In this document: positions 1-8,797 of the stretch, one piece after another
How the letters are laid out: every line of letters begins with the position of its first letter
Numbering within the stretch: position 1 is the stretch's first letter
NCBI RefSeq assembly: GCF_003004785.1
Contig: NZ_PVZS01000002.1
Location: forward strand, 124,001 to 188,000
Length of the DNA stretch: 64,000 nt
Source: Alsobacter soli
Lineage (GTDB): Bacteria; Pseudomonadota; Alphaproteobacteria; Rhizobiales; Beijerinckiaceae
Reading direction: 5' to 3'
The notes under the pieces: generated by a model
The model's input: only the letters and a program-made list of their open reading frames with translations
Told to the model about the DNA's origin: nothing
The model's database searches: none
Made by a program: the position numbers and the translations under genes

Positions 1-442
1 GGGAAGCGGCGGGGCGTCAAGGTTCGCCCCTTGATGCGCCGCTCGGGCCCACGGCGTCGCCTTTGTGGTTGGCCCCCCCAATCGGCCCGCTTATCTTGGC
101 GGTGCGCGCCAATAAGTCTCGCCTGACCCGAAGCAGAACGCGACAGAGGCGCCGAGATCTTGTGAAGACGCATGGGTGATGAACAGTCTGAAAGTCAGAT
201 TCTCAGCGTTGTTCTAAGTTTACGGAGCCGGACCAAACGTAAGCTTGGCGCAAAAATCGATCGATTGACCGCCCGTGCGCGGAACGAGACTGTGTCCGAA
301 ATGTGGCGATCTTTTCATCTGTCACGATACACAATTCAAGGTTGCGGCTCGCATTGACGAATCTCTGATGCTCGCCCAGTCTCCACCCCATGCGGCGGAC
401 CCATTTGGGCCTCCTGGGTTAAGGTTCAAGAAGGACATGGCC
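1..442. other. Non-coding or uncertain left edge
   Basis: No convincing gene is seen here. Short open frames exist on both strands but show no ribosome binding site, signal peptide or recognisable motif. The left part is very GC-rich. The stretch from about 170 to 360 is less GC-rich than its surroundings and probably contains the promoter of the CYTH-like gene that follows. A gene lying upstream may end just outside the window. Confidence 0.4.
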
Positions 443-1120
443 ATGAAATCGGCTCGGCGGTTCCTCGTCTCGCCGGCGCTCGCGCGGCTTGCGCGCAAGG
501 AGCGCGGCATCTCTGACCGTTCGGTGATCGGCTACTTCCAGGGCCAGTCTGACCGGCAGCAGGCGGTGGAGATCGGGCAGCAGAGCAGCACGCTTGTCCT
601 GATCACCAAGGATGGCGACGGGCCCGCCACGGAAGAACGCTTCGACGTGCCCCGGCGGCACGCGGAAGCGCTGCTCGAATCGTGCGCAGCCCGGATCGGG
701 TTTGAGCGCACCCGCATGGACGCCGGCGGCCGCATGGTTCAGATCACCCGCCTGCTGACCTCCCAGCCCGTGGAGTTGATCGACGTCGAGTTCGCCGAGG
801 GCGAGGACCCGAGCCGCTTCTGGCCGCCCGCCTGGTTCGGCCCGGAAGTTACGGACGACCAGACCTGGAGCGACCGCGCCCTGGCCATGGAGGGGCTGCC
901 CAGCAAGGCCACGCCGCAGGCCAACGAGACGGCGCTCAGCGCCTTCCTGGACGACATCGAGGGCATCGGCGCCCTGCAGCGCTTCACCCAGCGCGAGCCG
1001 GCCGAGCGCAAGACGGTTCCGGCTTCGGAGCGCAAGGCTGCGGCTGCTGCGGCCGCCGGGCCGAACGCCAATGTCGTGGCCGCCCCGTTCACGCCACGGG
1101 CGGCCGGCGGCGAGGCGTAA
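443..1120 (+). CDS. CYTH-like domain protein, catalytic motif degenerate
   Basis: A soluble protein of about 225 residues. The beginning (RRFLV), the central EERFDVPR stretch and the VELIDVEF / PPAWFGPEVT segment follow the order of a CYTH (adenylate cyclase / thiamine triphosphatase) beta-tunnel domain. The N-terminal ExExK metal and phosphate motif reads KSARRF here, so catalysis is doubtful. The C-terminal 50 residues are Ala/Pro-rich and probably disordered. The ATG at 443 is chosen because AAGGA at 431-435 is well spaced from it; the in-frame ATG at 437 is too close. The gene converges on the HWE kinase, leaving 12 bases between the stops. Family assignment is by eye, and substrate and role are unknown. 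Confidence 0.6.
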   Translation: MKSARRFLVSPALARLARKERGISDRSVIGYFQGQSDRQQAVEIGQQSSTLVLITKDGDGPATEERFDVPRRHAEALLESCAARIGFERTRMDAGGRMVQITRLLTSQPVELIDVEFAEGEDPSRFWPPAWFGPEVTDDQTWSDRALAMEGLPSKATPQANETALSAFLDDIEGIGALQRFTQREPAERKTVPASERKAAAAAAAGPNANVVAAPFTPRAAGGEA

Positions 1121-1132
1121 GCCGTTCTCGGC

Positions 1133-3178
1133 CTACCGGGCCAGGATCTCCAGCGGAATGCTCGCGAGCAGCGTGAAGCCGCCCTCGTAGGTCGTTTCGA
1201 AACGGCCATTGAGCTCCTGCTCGATCGACAGGCGGATCAGCCTGCTGCCGAAGCCAGCCCGGCCGGCTTGCGGTTCCGCCTGGCCGGCGACCAGCTCCCG
1301 CCATTGCAGCTGGAGCGTTCGGTTGTCCTCCGTCACGCTCCAGCTGACGCGGAGCCTGCCCTGCGGCGTCGCAAGGCCTCCGTACTTGGTGGCGTTGGTG
1401 GCCAACTCGTGCGCCATCAGGGATAGCGACACCACGGCTCGGGGTCCCACGCGCACAGCCGGCCCCTCGATGGTGGCGCGTAGCCACTCCGGCCCGTCAT
1501 GCGCGTTCAGGGTCGTGCGCATCAGCGTGTCGAGGGTCGCGCCCTTCCATTCGGACTCGCTGAGCAGGTCATGCGAGCGAGCCAGGGCCATGATCCGGCC
1601 GGTGAGGGCGTCCCGGAACGCGGCCGGAGAACTCGTGGACTTCAACGTCTGCGCGACGAGCGACTGAACCACGGCCAGCGTGTTCTTGACCCGGTGGTTG
1701 AGCTCGGCGATCAGCAAAGCCTGGTGCTCCGAGGCCAGCCGCTCGTCCGTGACATCCAGCACGACGCGCACCGCATAGGAGAAGCCCTCCGGGCCCGAGA
1801 CCGCGGAGCTGAACAGCCGGACCCAGCGCACGGCGCCGTCCTTGCGGCGGAAGCGCTTCTCCACCACGTAGCTGGTCTGCTCCCCCTGGCGCTGGCGCTC
1901 GAAGAGGTCGACGTCGGTTGCGACCTCCTCCGCTGCGCTCAGCGTACTGAAGCGCAGCCCGAGCAGCTCGGCCCGGGGGTAGCCCGTGATGCTGCAAAGC
2001 GCGTCGTTCACAGCCACGAAGCGCCCTTGGTCATCGATCTCGGCGATGCCCACGCCGGCGTTTTCGTATGTGGCCCGCAGCCGCTGTTCACCCGCTTCCG
2101 CTGAGCGCAGGGCCGCGTCGCGCTGCTGCGCGCGCCGCCGCAGTTCGTCCGACGCGTTCACGAGGGCCCGGGAGATCGCCTGCACCTCGGCGATCGCGGA
2201 CTCCGGCGGCTTGGCCTCTTCGTCACGCGCCAGGCCGGCCGCTGTACGGGCGACTGCCCGGATCGGCCCGGAGAGAGTGCGCCCATACGCGAAGGCGAGC
2301 GCCATGGAGCCCGCGAGCCCGATCCCCGTCAGCCCTGCGACGCCGCTCATCAGTTGCCACATGGGCGCCTCAAGCGTGGCCTTGGGCACGCTGACGCTCA
2401 CCCACCAGGGCGCCAGCCGCGAGCGCCGCGCCAGCGAGACCACCTCCATACCCTCGAGCGTCACGCCTCGCCACAGGTCGCGACCGGAGCTTGCGTTCTC
2501 TTGAAAGGATCGCGTCGCCTCCACGCCCAGAAATCGCTCATGCTGTCGCGATCGCGCGATGATGCGGTAATTGCCGTCGACCACGGACGCGTTCCAGTCC
2601 GGCGGCGTCAAGGCGCTTGTGATCGACTCCCGGATCACCTCCGGCGTCAGCGACACCGAAAGCACGTAGCCTGGCTTGCCGCCCAGCTCGATCGCAAGGC
2701 CCACCATCACGAAGCGTTGGCCCGTCAGTGTGCCCGTGAACAGGTTGGAGACCACCGGCTGGCCGCTGCTGATGGCGCGCCGGTCGGCGTTGAGCACGTC
2801 GGCATCCGTGCTCACGGGCAGGGGAGTGCCCCAGTCCACCAGAGTGTTGAGCAGCTGCTGACCATGGCTGTCGCGGAGGAGCACCGCGGCGTGAAGCTGC
2901 GCGGCCACCTGCCTGGCCTGCTTGTCCAGCGATTCGAGGTCGCCCGATCTGAAGGCCGGCGACGTCGCGAGCGCCTGGAGAGATCCCATCACGACCTCGA
3001 GCTCCCGGTCGAGGTCCTGCGACAGGTCATTGACGAAATCATGCGCAGTGCGTTCCAGGCGGACGCGCTCGTTGGAGGCGAGCCGCCAGGCGACCAACGC
3101 GCCCGCCGCCGCCGCGGGCAGGAGAATGGTCAAGCCGAATATCGCCAGATGGATCGCGATCGGAAAACGGCGGCGCAC
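1133..3178 (-). CDS. HWE-family sensor histidine kinase with periplasmic sensor, HAMP and PAS
   Basis: An inner-membrane sensor kinase of about 681 residues. In order: a first membrane segment (about 6-30), a Cache-like extracytoplasmic region, a second membrane segment followed by a HAMP-like linker, a PAS domain containing FVAVNDALCSITGYP, then the kinase core. The phosphoacceptor is probably His495 in AELNHRVKNTLA. The HELATNATKYGG N-box and the downstream WRE are signatures of the HWE class. The start chosen is GTG at 3178, which places the first membrane segment at the N-terminus; a longer frame from 3496 would run into the divergent acyl-CoA ligase gene. No cognate response regulator is adjacent, so this is an orphan kinase whose signal is unknown. 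Confidence 0.85.
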   Translation of the reverse strand: MRRRFPIAIHLAIFGLTILLPAAAAGALVAWRLASNERVRLERTAHDFVNDLSQDLDRELEVVMGSLQALATSPAFRSGDLESLDKQARQVAAQLHAAVLLRDSHGQQLLNTLVDWGTPLPVSTDADVLNADRRAISSGQPVVSNLFTGTLTGQRFVMVGLAIELGGKPGYVLSVSLTPEVIRESITSALTPPDWNASVVDGNYRIIARSRQHERFLGVEATRSFQENASSGRDLWRGVTLEGMEVVSLARRSRLAPWWVSVSVPKATLEAPMWQLMSGVAGLTGIGLAGSMALAFAYGRTLSGPIRAVARTAAGLARDEEAKPPESAIAEVQAISRALVNASDELRRRAQQRDAALRSAEAGEQRLRATYENAGVGIAEIDDQGRFVAVNDALCSITGYPRAELLGLRFSTLSAAEEVATDVDLFERQRQGEQTSYVVEKRFRRKDGAVRWVRLFSSAVSGPEGFSYAVRVVLDVTDERLASEHQALLIAELNHRVKNTLAVVQSLVAQTLKSTSSPAAFRDALTGRIMALARSHDLLSESEWKGATLDTLMRTTLNAHDGPEWLRATIEGPAVRVGPRAVVSLSLMAHELATNATKYGGLATPQGRLRVSWSVTEDNRTLQLQWRELVAGQAEPQAGRAGFGSRLIRLSIEQELNGRFETTYEGGFTLLASIPLEILAR

Positions 3179-3462
3179 AGTTCCTGTCCCATCTCCAATG
3201 CGCGCCCTGGCTCGAAGCTGCTTCGGCCCTGCCGACGGGCGCTGTCGGCAAACGTGGATTTCAGGCGCAGCGGCGTCGCTTACGCTACTATGATCAGCCC
3301 CGCCATGACCATCATCAACGCTCAAGCGCCCGTTAGGGCGCCCACGCGGGTCGCGACGCACGCCGCTCTCGCGTAAGCTGGGTGGGGCTTTCGCGCCGGG
3401 CCCGAGATCGTTTAAGTATGAACAAACTGGCCGTGAGCGCCGGAAAGGCGGGAGGAACAACC

Positions 3463-5169
3463 ATGGCGGAAACAGCGCGGGCGGTGGCGGCGCCAAAATT
3501 CCCGTGGCTCGACCATTATCCGCCGAACGTCGCCGAGGCCATCGACCCCGACGCTGTCGGGACCCTGGCGGACCTCTTCCGCGACGCCGTGCGGCTCTAT
3601 CCGCGCCGACCTGCGCTCGAGAGCTTCGGCAAGAGGCTGACCTACGCCGAACTGGGCCGCGCCGCCGAGGCGGTCGCGTCCTGGCTGCAGGACCAGGGTT
3701 TGCGCAAGGGCGATCGCGTCGCGATCATGTTGCCGAACGTCGCCGCCTATCCGGCCATCCTTTTCGGCGCCCTGCTCGCCGGCGGCGTGGTGGTGAACGT
3801 CAATCCCCTCTACACGGCCCGCGAACTGACGCATCAGCTGCAAGACGCCGGAGCCCGCACCCTCTTCGTGCTGGAGAACTTCGGCCATACGGTCGAGCAG
3901 GCCGCGGGCGCGTTGAAGCTCGACCGCGTCGTCCTGGTTCGGCCTGGGGACATGCTGGGCCTCAAGGGCAAGCTGGTCGACTTCGTCTCCCGTCACGTCA
4001 AGAAGGCCGTGGCTCCCTTCGCGCTGCCGGGCGCGCATCCCTTCTCGGGCGTCCTTGCGACGGGCGGGGCGCGTCCATTCTCCCCGGTCCCGCTCGAGCC
4101 CGGCGACATCGCCTTCCTGCAATACACGGGGGGAACCACGGGCGTGGCCAAGGGCGCAACGCTCCTGCACCGCAACGTGGCCGCGAATGTCGCCCAGTGC
4201 GAGGCCTGGATGCGTCCCTTCATGAGCGGCGGTCCGCAGATCATGGTGACGGCGCTGCCGCTCTACCACATCTTCGCCCTGACGGCCTGCTGCATGTTCA
4301 TGACGCGGCTCGGCGGATGCCAGCTGCTTATCGCCAATCCGCGGGACATCGCGGGGCTGATCAAGACGCTCGCAACCCGGCCGTTCACCTGCGTCGTGAT
4401 GGTGAACACGCTCTACAACGCGCTGCTGCACAATCCCGCGATCAAGACCGTCGACTTCTCCCACATGGCCTTCTCCGTATCGGGCGGAATGGCGACCCAG
4501 CAGGCCGTCGCCAGGGCCTGGAAGGAGCTCACCGGCAAGGCCATCGTGGAGGGCTACGGCCTCTCCGAGACGTCGCCGGTGGCCTGCGCCAACCGCCTCG
4601 ACCTGCAGGAGTTCTCCGGGACGATCGGCTATCCCCTGCCGTCGACCGAGGTGTCGATCCGGGGCCCGGAAGGGGAAGAGGTCCCGATGGGGTCGCCGGG
4701 CGAAGTTTGCATCCGGGGCCCGCAGGTGATGGCGGGCTATTGGAACCGACCCGAGGAAACCGCGCGCGTCACGACCGCCGACGGCTTTTTCCGGACGGGC
4801 GACATCGGCGTGCTTCTGCCGGACGGGCAGATCAAGCTCGTCGACCGCATCAAGGACATGGTGCTTGTCTCCGGCTTCAACGTTTACCCCAACGAGGTGG
4901 AGGACGTGCTTGCGAGCCATCCGGGCGTGCTCGAAGCCGCCGTGGTGGGCGCGCCTGACGAACACTCGGGCGAGGTGGTCGTCGCCTATGTGGTCAAGAA
5001 GGACGAGGGCCTGACGCCCGAGAGTCTGCGCGCTTTCTGCCGCGAAAGCCTCACCGCCTACAAGGTTCCGCGGCGGATCGAATTCGTGGAATCCCTGCCC
5101 AAGACCAATGTCGGAAAGGTGCTGCGCCGCGCCCTGCGCGACGGCGCGGCCTCGGGAGCCGCCGGCTAG
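3463..5169 (+). CDS. fadD: Long-chain fatty acid--CoA ligase (FadD-like)
   Basis: A 568-residue AMP-forming acyl-CoA synthetase, about the length of E. coli FadD. It activates fatty acids to acyl-AMP and then acyl-CoA. The ATP-binding loop YTGGTTGVAKGA is near residue 220. The GYGLSETSP motif, the RTGDIG / DRIKDMVLVSG hinge (near 460) and the C-terminal KTNVGK lysine loop are all present, so the enzyme looks intact. The ATG at 3463 is preceded by GGAGGA at 3451-3456 with 6-base spacing; an earlier in-frame ATG at 3418 has poorer support. It lies apart from the beta-oxidation operon at 41.5-47 kb but would feed it. Its stop shares the bases CTAG with the stop of the convergent DUF2865 gene. 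Confidence 0.9.
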   Translation: MAETARAVAAPKFPWLDHYPPNVAEAIDPDAVGTLADLFRDAVRLYPRRPALESFGKRLTYAELGRAAEAVASWLQDQGLRKGDRVAIMLPNVAAYPAILFGALLAGGVVVNVNPLYTARELTHQLQDAGARTLFVLENFGHTVEQAAGALKLDRVVLVRPGDMLGLKGKLVDFVSRHVKKAVAPFALPGAHPFSGVLATGGARPFSPVPLEPGDIAFLQYTGGTTGVAKGATLLHRNVAANVAQCEAWMRPFMSGGPQIMVTALPLYHIFALTACCMFMTRLGGCQLLIANPRDIAGLIKTLATRPFTCVVMVNTLYNALLHNPAIKTVDFSHMAFSVSGGMATQQAVARAWKELTGKAIVEGYGLSETSPVACANRLDLQEFSGTIGYPLPSTEVSIRGPEGEEVPMGSPGEVCIRGPQVMAGYWNRPEETARVTTADGFFRTGDIGVLLPDGQIKLVDRIKDMVLVSGFNVYPNEVEDVLASHPGVLEAAVVGAPDEHSGEVVVAYVVKKDEGLTPESLRAFCRESLTAYKVPRRIEFVESLPKTNVGKVLRRALRDGAASGAAG

Positions 5170-6065
5170 CGGTCTCCGGCGGCGGACTGGAAGGGCGATC
5201 CGAGCACGGCCTTGACGGGCACGGCCGCCGGCGCGGACGCCGATGTCTTGGCGAAGGCCGAGCGCGCCGGGGTGATCACGATCGCGATCGGCTCGCTGGT
5301 CGAGGCTGACGCAACCGTGAACCCGCCCGACTTGACCAGTTCCTGCCGGAACGTGAAGCCGAGCGACCGGTCGGCGCGCCGCCACCCCGTGGCGCTGACC
5401 GCGCCCGGCTCGCGGATGTCCCGGAGGTCCGCCTGGCGGACGGGCTGGCCGCGCTGCAGGGACCCATTGAATACTGCGGCGCTGTCCAGGTTCACCACGA
5501 TGTCGCCGCGCCTCAGCGTGGGATCCGCCAGCATCCGCGCAGCCCATTCGGCGTAGGACGCCGGCTTTCGGCATGCGCAGGCCGCGACCGTCGCCTTGCG
5601 ATAGGTGAACGCCTGCGGAAGGCTCCGGTAAGGGGCGCCGGAAGGGCCTACCGCGTCCCGCATGTCGTCCCCTGTCTTGCGAAACACTTCCATGGCCGGG
5701 CCGGGGCAGGCGAGGGAGCACATCTCGGCGTCTCCGATGCCGTTCTGCGCCTTGGCGTCCAGCGGAAAGTAATAGCCGTCGCAGGTGCGCACGCAGTACG
5801 CCGAGCCCCTTTGAGGCGCCGCGATGATCCGGGCCGCGCCTTCCCGCCGCGCCGGGGTGACCTGCGTCATCGGGCGGGCGTCCCGGCGGGCACGGGTCGC
5901 CGGCGCGCTCCATTGCGGCGTCTGGAGCAGCGGTTCCGGAGCCGTGTAACGGATTGTCGGCTTGGGGGGCTCGCCGAACAGCAGGCTGAACAACCCCGCG
6001 CTCGCCGGCTGGGCGGACAGGCCGGCAAGCACAAGAGCGCTCATAAAAAGGATCGGGCGAAGCAA
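5166..6065 (-). CDS. Secreted DUF2865-family protein
   Basis: A 299-residue exported protein. A signal peptide (hydrophobic FMSALVLAGLS followed by QPASAG) precedes a proline/arginine-rich linker. The conserved region has YCVRTCDGYYFPL near residue 93, then MCSLACPGPA and ACACRKPASY. These paired cysteines and the order of motifs match DUF2865, found in Rhizobiales envelope proteins. The cysteines probably form disulfides in the periplasm. The remaining C-terminal 130 residues are not recognised. No function is known for the family. The stop codon overlaps that of the convergent fadD gene. Confidence 0.75.
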   Translation of the reverse strand: MLRPILFMSALVLAGLSAQPASAGLFSLLFGEPPKPTIRYTAPEPLLQTPQWSAPATRARRDARPMTQVTPARREGAARIIAAPQRGSAYCVRTCDGYYFPLDAKAQNGIGDAEMCSLACPGPAMEVFRKTGDDMRDAVGPSGAPYRSLPQAFTYRKATVAACACRKPASYAEWAARMLADPTLRRGDIVVNLDSAAVFNGSLQRGQPVRQADLRDIREPGAVSATGWRRADRSLGFTFRQELVKSGGFTVASASTSEPIAIVITPARSAFAKTSASAPAAVPVKAVLGSPFQSAAGDR

Positions 6066-6398
6066 CGCAGCCTCCTTGACCCGCCACTCGTGTCACACCG
6101 CTCGCGAGCCCTCAGCTTTAACCCTCCGTTAACCTTACCGGCGGCGCCGCCCGTTTTGCGCGCAGAAATTGCAATTCCGAGAACGACACGCGAGTTGCTC
6201 GGCCCCCCGCCGGCGAAGGCGCCCCAGGACGGAACGATCCCCTCCTGGACGGTCCCGGATCCGGACACGGCAGCCTCCCAACGGAGCGCTTCGGGACGCC
6301 GGCCACCCTCGTGTCACGGATTAACGATGGCGGGAAAAACCGCGCCGTCGAGGCGAGCGAAGGGCCCTCACCGGGCGCGGACAACGAAAGGGCGGACC
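6066..6398. other. Intergenic region upstream of the carrier-protein operon
   Basis: A 333-base divergent gap between the DUF2865 start and the carrier protein gene. No supported gene is seen; open frames through it have no ribosome site or conserved motif. It holds a short stretch around 6113-6140 with TTTAACCC and GTTAACC that is relatively AT-rich. Promoters for both flanking genes should lie here, but I cannot place them. Confidence 0.4.
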
Positions 6399-6662
6399 AT
6401 GGACGAGGCGATCCGGAACACCATCGTGGCGATCATCGCCGAGGCGGGGCGGCTTCCCGTGCCGGCGAACACCCTGGCCGACGAGGCCGACCTCTACCAG
6501 GCGGGCCTGACCTCTTTTGCATCCGTCCAGCTGATGCTCGCCCTCGAGGACCGCTTCGAGATCGAGTTTCCGGACCGCTACCTGAACCGTCGCTCCTTCT
6601 CCAGCATCGCCGCGATCGGCCAGGTCGTCGGCGAGTTGCTGTCCCAGAGGGAGGCGGCGTGA
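6399..6662 (+). CDS. Acyl carrier protein-like carrier protein for the amino acid:CP ligase
   Basis: An 87-residue carrier protein. The motif DLYQAGLTSFASVQLML is the phosphopantetheine attachment site, with Ser39 as the probable modified residue; GLTS replaces the GxDS of fatty-acid ACP. This variant is what I recall for carrier proteins paired with aminoacyl-tRNA-synthetase-like ligases in Bradyrhizobium and Agrobacterium. The ATG at 6399 follows AAAGGGCGG. It is the first gene of a six-gene operon, and its TGA overlaps the ATG of the next gene by one base. No phosphopantetheinyl transferase gene is in the window. Role: it carries an aminoacyl thioester made by the ligase two genes downstream. 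Confidence 0.85.
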   Translation: MDEAIRNTIVAIIAEAGRLPVPANTLADEADLYQAGLTSFASVQLMLALEDRFEIEFPDRYLNRRSFSSIAAIGQVVGELLSQREAA

Positions 6663-7882
6663 TGGGCTTCCAGGAACCCGCCACGCGGCTCGCCGACGCC
6701 GCGCCCCAGGACCGGTCGGCCTACGGCCTCGCCCTGAACCGCCGCGCCCGGCGCGTCGCCGAGATCGCGGCCCGCCATGCGGACGCGGTGGATCGCGAGG
6801 CGCGCTTCCCCCGGGAGGCCGTGGACGCCATGAAGGCCGAGGGCCTGCTCGGCGCCATGATCCCGGTCGCCTTCGGCGGGGAGGGCGCCAGCCTGGCGGA
6901 CATCGCCATGGTCTGCAGCGTGCTCGGCCAGGGCTGCTCCTCCGCCGGCATGATCTTCGCCATGCACCAGATCAAGGCCTCGAGCCTGATCACCCATGGC
7001 GCCGAGAACCCGTGGCACCGGGCCTTCATGCGGCGGGTCGCGACCGAGCAGTTGCTGATCGCCTCCGCCACCACCGAAGCGGGCATCGGCGGCGACCTCC
7101 GCAATTCGGTCTGCGCGGTCGAGCAGGACGGAGGGGTGTTCACCCTCGGCAAGGACGCCACCGTCATCAGCTACGGCCCGCAGGCGGACGCCCTGATGGT
7201 CACCGCCCGCCGCAACCCGGACGCGCCGTCGTCCGACCAGGTCATGGCCGTCTTCACCCGCGACCAGTACGCGCTGCACAAGACGGGCGGCTGGGACACG
7301 CTCGGCATGCGCGGCACCTGCTCCGAGGGCTTCCGCTTCGAGGGCGCCGCTCCCGTCGAGCAGATCCTGCCCAAGCCCTTCGCGGAGATCGCCGCGCAGT
7401 CGATGCTCGCGCACTCGCACCTGCTCTGGGGCAGCGTGTGGAGCGGGATCGCGGGCGCAGCGCTCGCCCGCGCCCAGGCCTTCGTGCGCGCGGACGCGCG
7501 CAGGCGCCCGGACGCGACCCCGCCCGGCGCGCTCCACCTCGCGGACGCGGCCGCGAAGCTGCAAGGCCTCCACGGCGCGCTCTCCTCCGCGCTGCGCCGC
7601 TACGAGGAGGCGAAGGCGACGGAGGACGGCCTGTCCTCCATGGGCTACGCGGTGGCGATCAACAACGTGAAGCTCCTGGCCTCGCGCACGGCCGTGGAGG
7701 TGTGCCAGGCGGCCATGCAGGTGGCCGGCATCCAGGGCTACCGCAACGACGGAGCCTACAGCGTCGGCCGCTTCCTGCGCGACGCCATGTCCGCGCCGCT
7801 GATGATCAGCAACGACCGCATCGTCGGGAACACGGCCGCGATGCTGCTGGTCTCCCGCCTCGAAACCGATCTCGTGGGGTGA
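6662..7882 (+). CDS. Acyl-CoA dehydrogenase-family flavoprotein of the aminoacyl-carrier operon
   Basis: A 406-residue protein with the overall acyl-CoA dehydrogenase plan: alpha-helical N-terminal domain, central beta domain ([14 protein letters not shown] near 138-151), and a C-terminal helical domain ending QVAGIQGY and [13 protein letters not shown]. In standard members RDA is followed seven residues later by the catalytic glutamate (IYEGT). Here that place reads MISNDRI, so the usual base is missing. Acyl-CoA dehydrogenase relatives such as those oxidising prolyl-carrier proteins act on aminoacyl thioesters. By context this one may oxidise the aminoacyl group on the operon's carrier protein; that is inference. 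The one-base overlap upstream and 4-base gap downstream indicate coupled translation. Confidence 0.8.
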   Translation: MGFQEPATRLADAAPQDRSAYGLALNRRARRVAEIAARHADAVDREARFPREAVDAMKAEGLLGAMIPVAFGGEGASLADIAMVCSVLGQGCSSAGMIFAMHQIKASSLITHGAENPWHRAFMRRVATEQLLIASATTEAGIGGDLRNSVCAVEQDGGVFTLGKDATVISYGPQADALMVTARRNPDAPSSDQVMAVFTRDQYALHKTGGWDTLGMRGTCSEGFRFEGAAPVEQILPKPFAEIAAQSMLAHSHLLWGSVWSGIAGAALARAQAFVRADARRRPDATPPGALHLADAAAKLQGLHGALSSALRRYEEAKATEDGLSSMGYAVAINNVKLLASRTAVEVCQAAMQVAGIQGYRNDGAYSVGRFLRDAMSAPLMISNDRIVGNTAAMLLVSRLETDLVG

Positions 7883-7886
7883 CCCG

Positions 7887-8795
7887 ATGGACGCGCAAGT
7901 CTCCTTTCTCGACCAGCTCTTCGACGCCGGCCTCCTGATCGACACGGGCGTGCCCGGCCTCTACGGCCGCAGCGGCGCCTTCGAGGACGTCATCGACCGT
8001 TTCGACGCGCTGATCACCTCCTTCGGCCGCCAGGACGGCGCCGAGGTGGTCCGCTTCCCCCCCGGCATGAACCGCGCCCATTTCGAGCGCAGCGGCTACC
8101 TGAAGAGCTTCCCGCAGCTCGCCGGCACGGTGCACTGCTTCTGCGGGGACGACGCCGGGCACGCCGACCTCCTCCAGTGCCTGTCCGAGGGCAAGGACTG
8201 GTCGGCGCGCCAGGAGATGTCCGACGTCGTGCTGACGCCGGCCGCCTGCTACCCGCTCTACCCGATGGCGGCGAAGCGCGGCGCCCTGCCAGCGAACGGC
8301 CGCCTCTTCGACCTGCTGTCCTACTGCTTCCGCCACGAGCCCTCGCAGGATCCGGCCCGCATGCAGATGTTCCGCATGCGCGAGTACGTGCGCATGGGCA
8401 CGCGCGACGAGGTCCTCGCCTTCCGCGAGGCCTGGCTGCAGCGCGGCCGCGAGCTCATCGGGGTGCTGGAGCTGCCCTTCGAGGTGGACGTGGCCAACGA
8501 CCCCTTCTTCGGCCGCGCCGGACGCATGATGGCGAGCAGCCAGCGGGACCAGGGCCTCAAGTTCGAGCTGCTGGTGCCGGTGAACAGCGCGGTGAAGCCG
8601 ACCGCCTGCCTGAGCTTCAACTACCACCAGGACCACTTCGGCCAGACCTGGGGCCTGACGACCGCCTCCGGCGAGACAGCCCACACGGCCTGCGTGGGTT
8701 TCGGCATGGAGCGCGTCGCCCTCGCCCTGTTCCGCCATCACGGCGTGGACGTCGAGGCGTGGCCGCGCTCGCTGCGGCGGGTGTTGTGGGGCTGA
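7887..8795 (+). CDS. Amino acid--[carrier protein] ligase (class II aaRS-like, Zn-dependent)
   Basis: A 302-residue homologue of the catalytic core of atypical (archaeal-type) seryl-tRNA synthetase, without a tRNA-binding arm. Class II motif 2 is [11 protein letters not shown] and motif 3 is [12 protein letters not shown]. Three likely zinc ligands, Cys121 (PAACYPLYP), Glu166 (RMREYV) and Cys269 (HTACVGFG), have exactly the spacing I recall for the characterised Bradyrhizobium enzyme (131/176/279). That family activates glycine or alanine with ATP and transfers it to the phosphopantetheine of a dedicated carrier protein, not to tRNA. The partner carrier protein is encoded two genes upstream. 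Start ATG 7887; the next gene follows after two bases. Amino acid specificity cannot be read from sequence. Confidence 0.9.
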   Translation: MDAQVSFLDQLFDAGLLIDTGVPGLYGRSGAFEDVIDRFDALITSFGRQDGAEVVRFPPGMNRAHFERSGYLKSFPQLAGTVHCFCGDDAGHADLLQCLSEGKDWSARQEMSDVVLTPAACYPLYPMAAKRGALPANGRLFDLLSYCFRHEPSQDPARMQMFRMREYVRMGTRDEVLAFREAWLQRGRELIGVLELPFEVDVANDPFFGRAGRMMASSQRDQGLKFELLVPVNSAVKPTACLSFNYHQDHFGQTWGLTTASGETAHTACVGFGMERVALALFRHHGVDVEAWPRSLRRVLWG

Positions 8796-8797
8796 AC

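Noticed and set aside
3326-3341. Hairpin GCGCCC-GTTA-GGGCGC between the HWE kinase and fadD
   Set aside because: The stem is six bases with no T-run, and it lies between divergent genes, where a terminator is not expected.
3412-6096. An 894-residue minus-strand frame
   Set aside because: It is antisense to fadD and out of frame with the DUF2865 gene. It has no domain signature.
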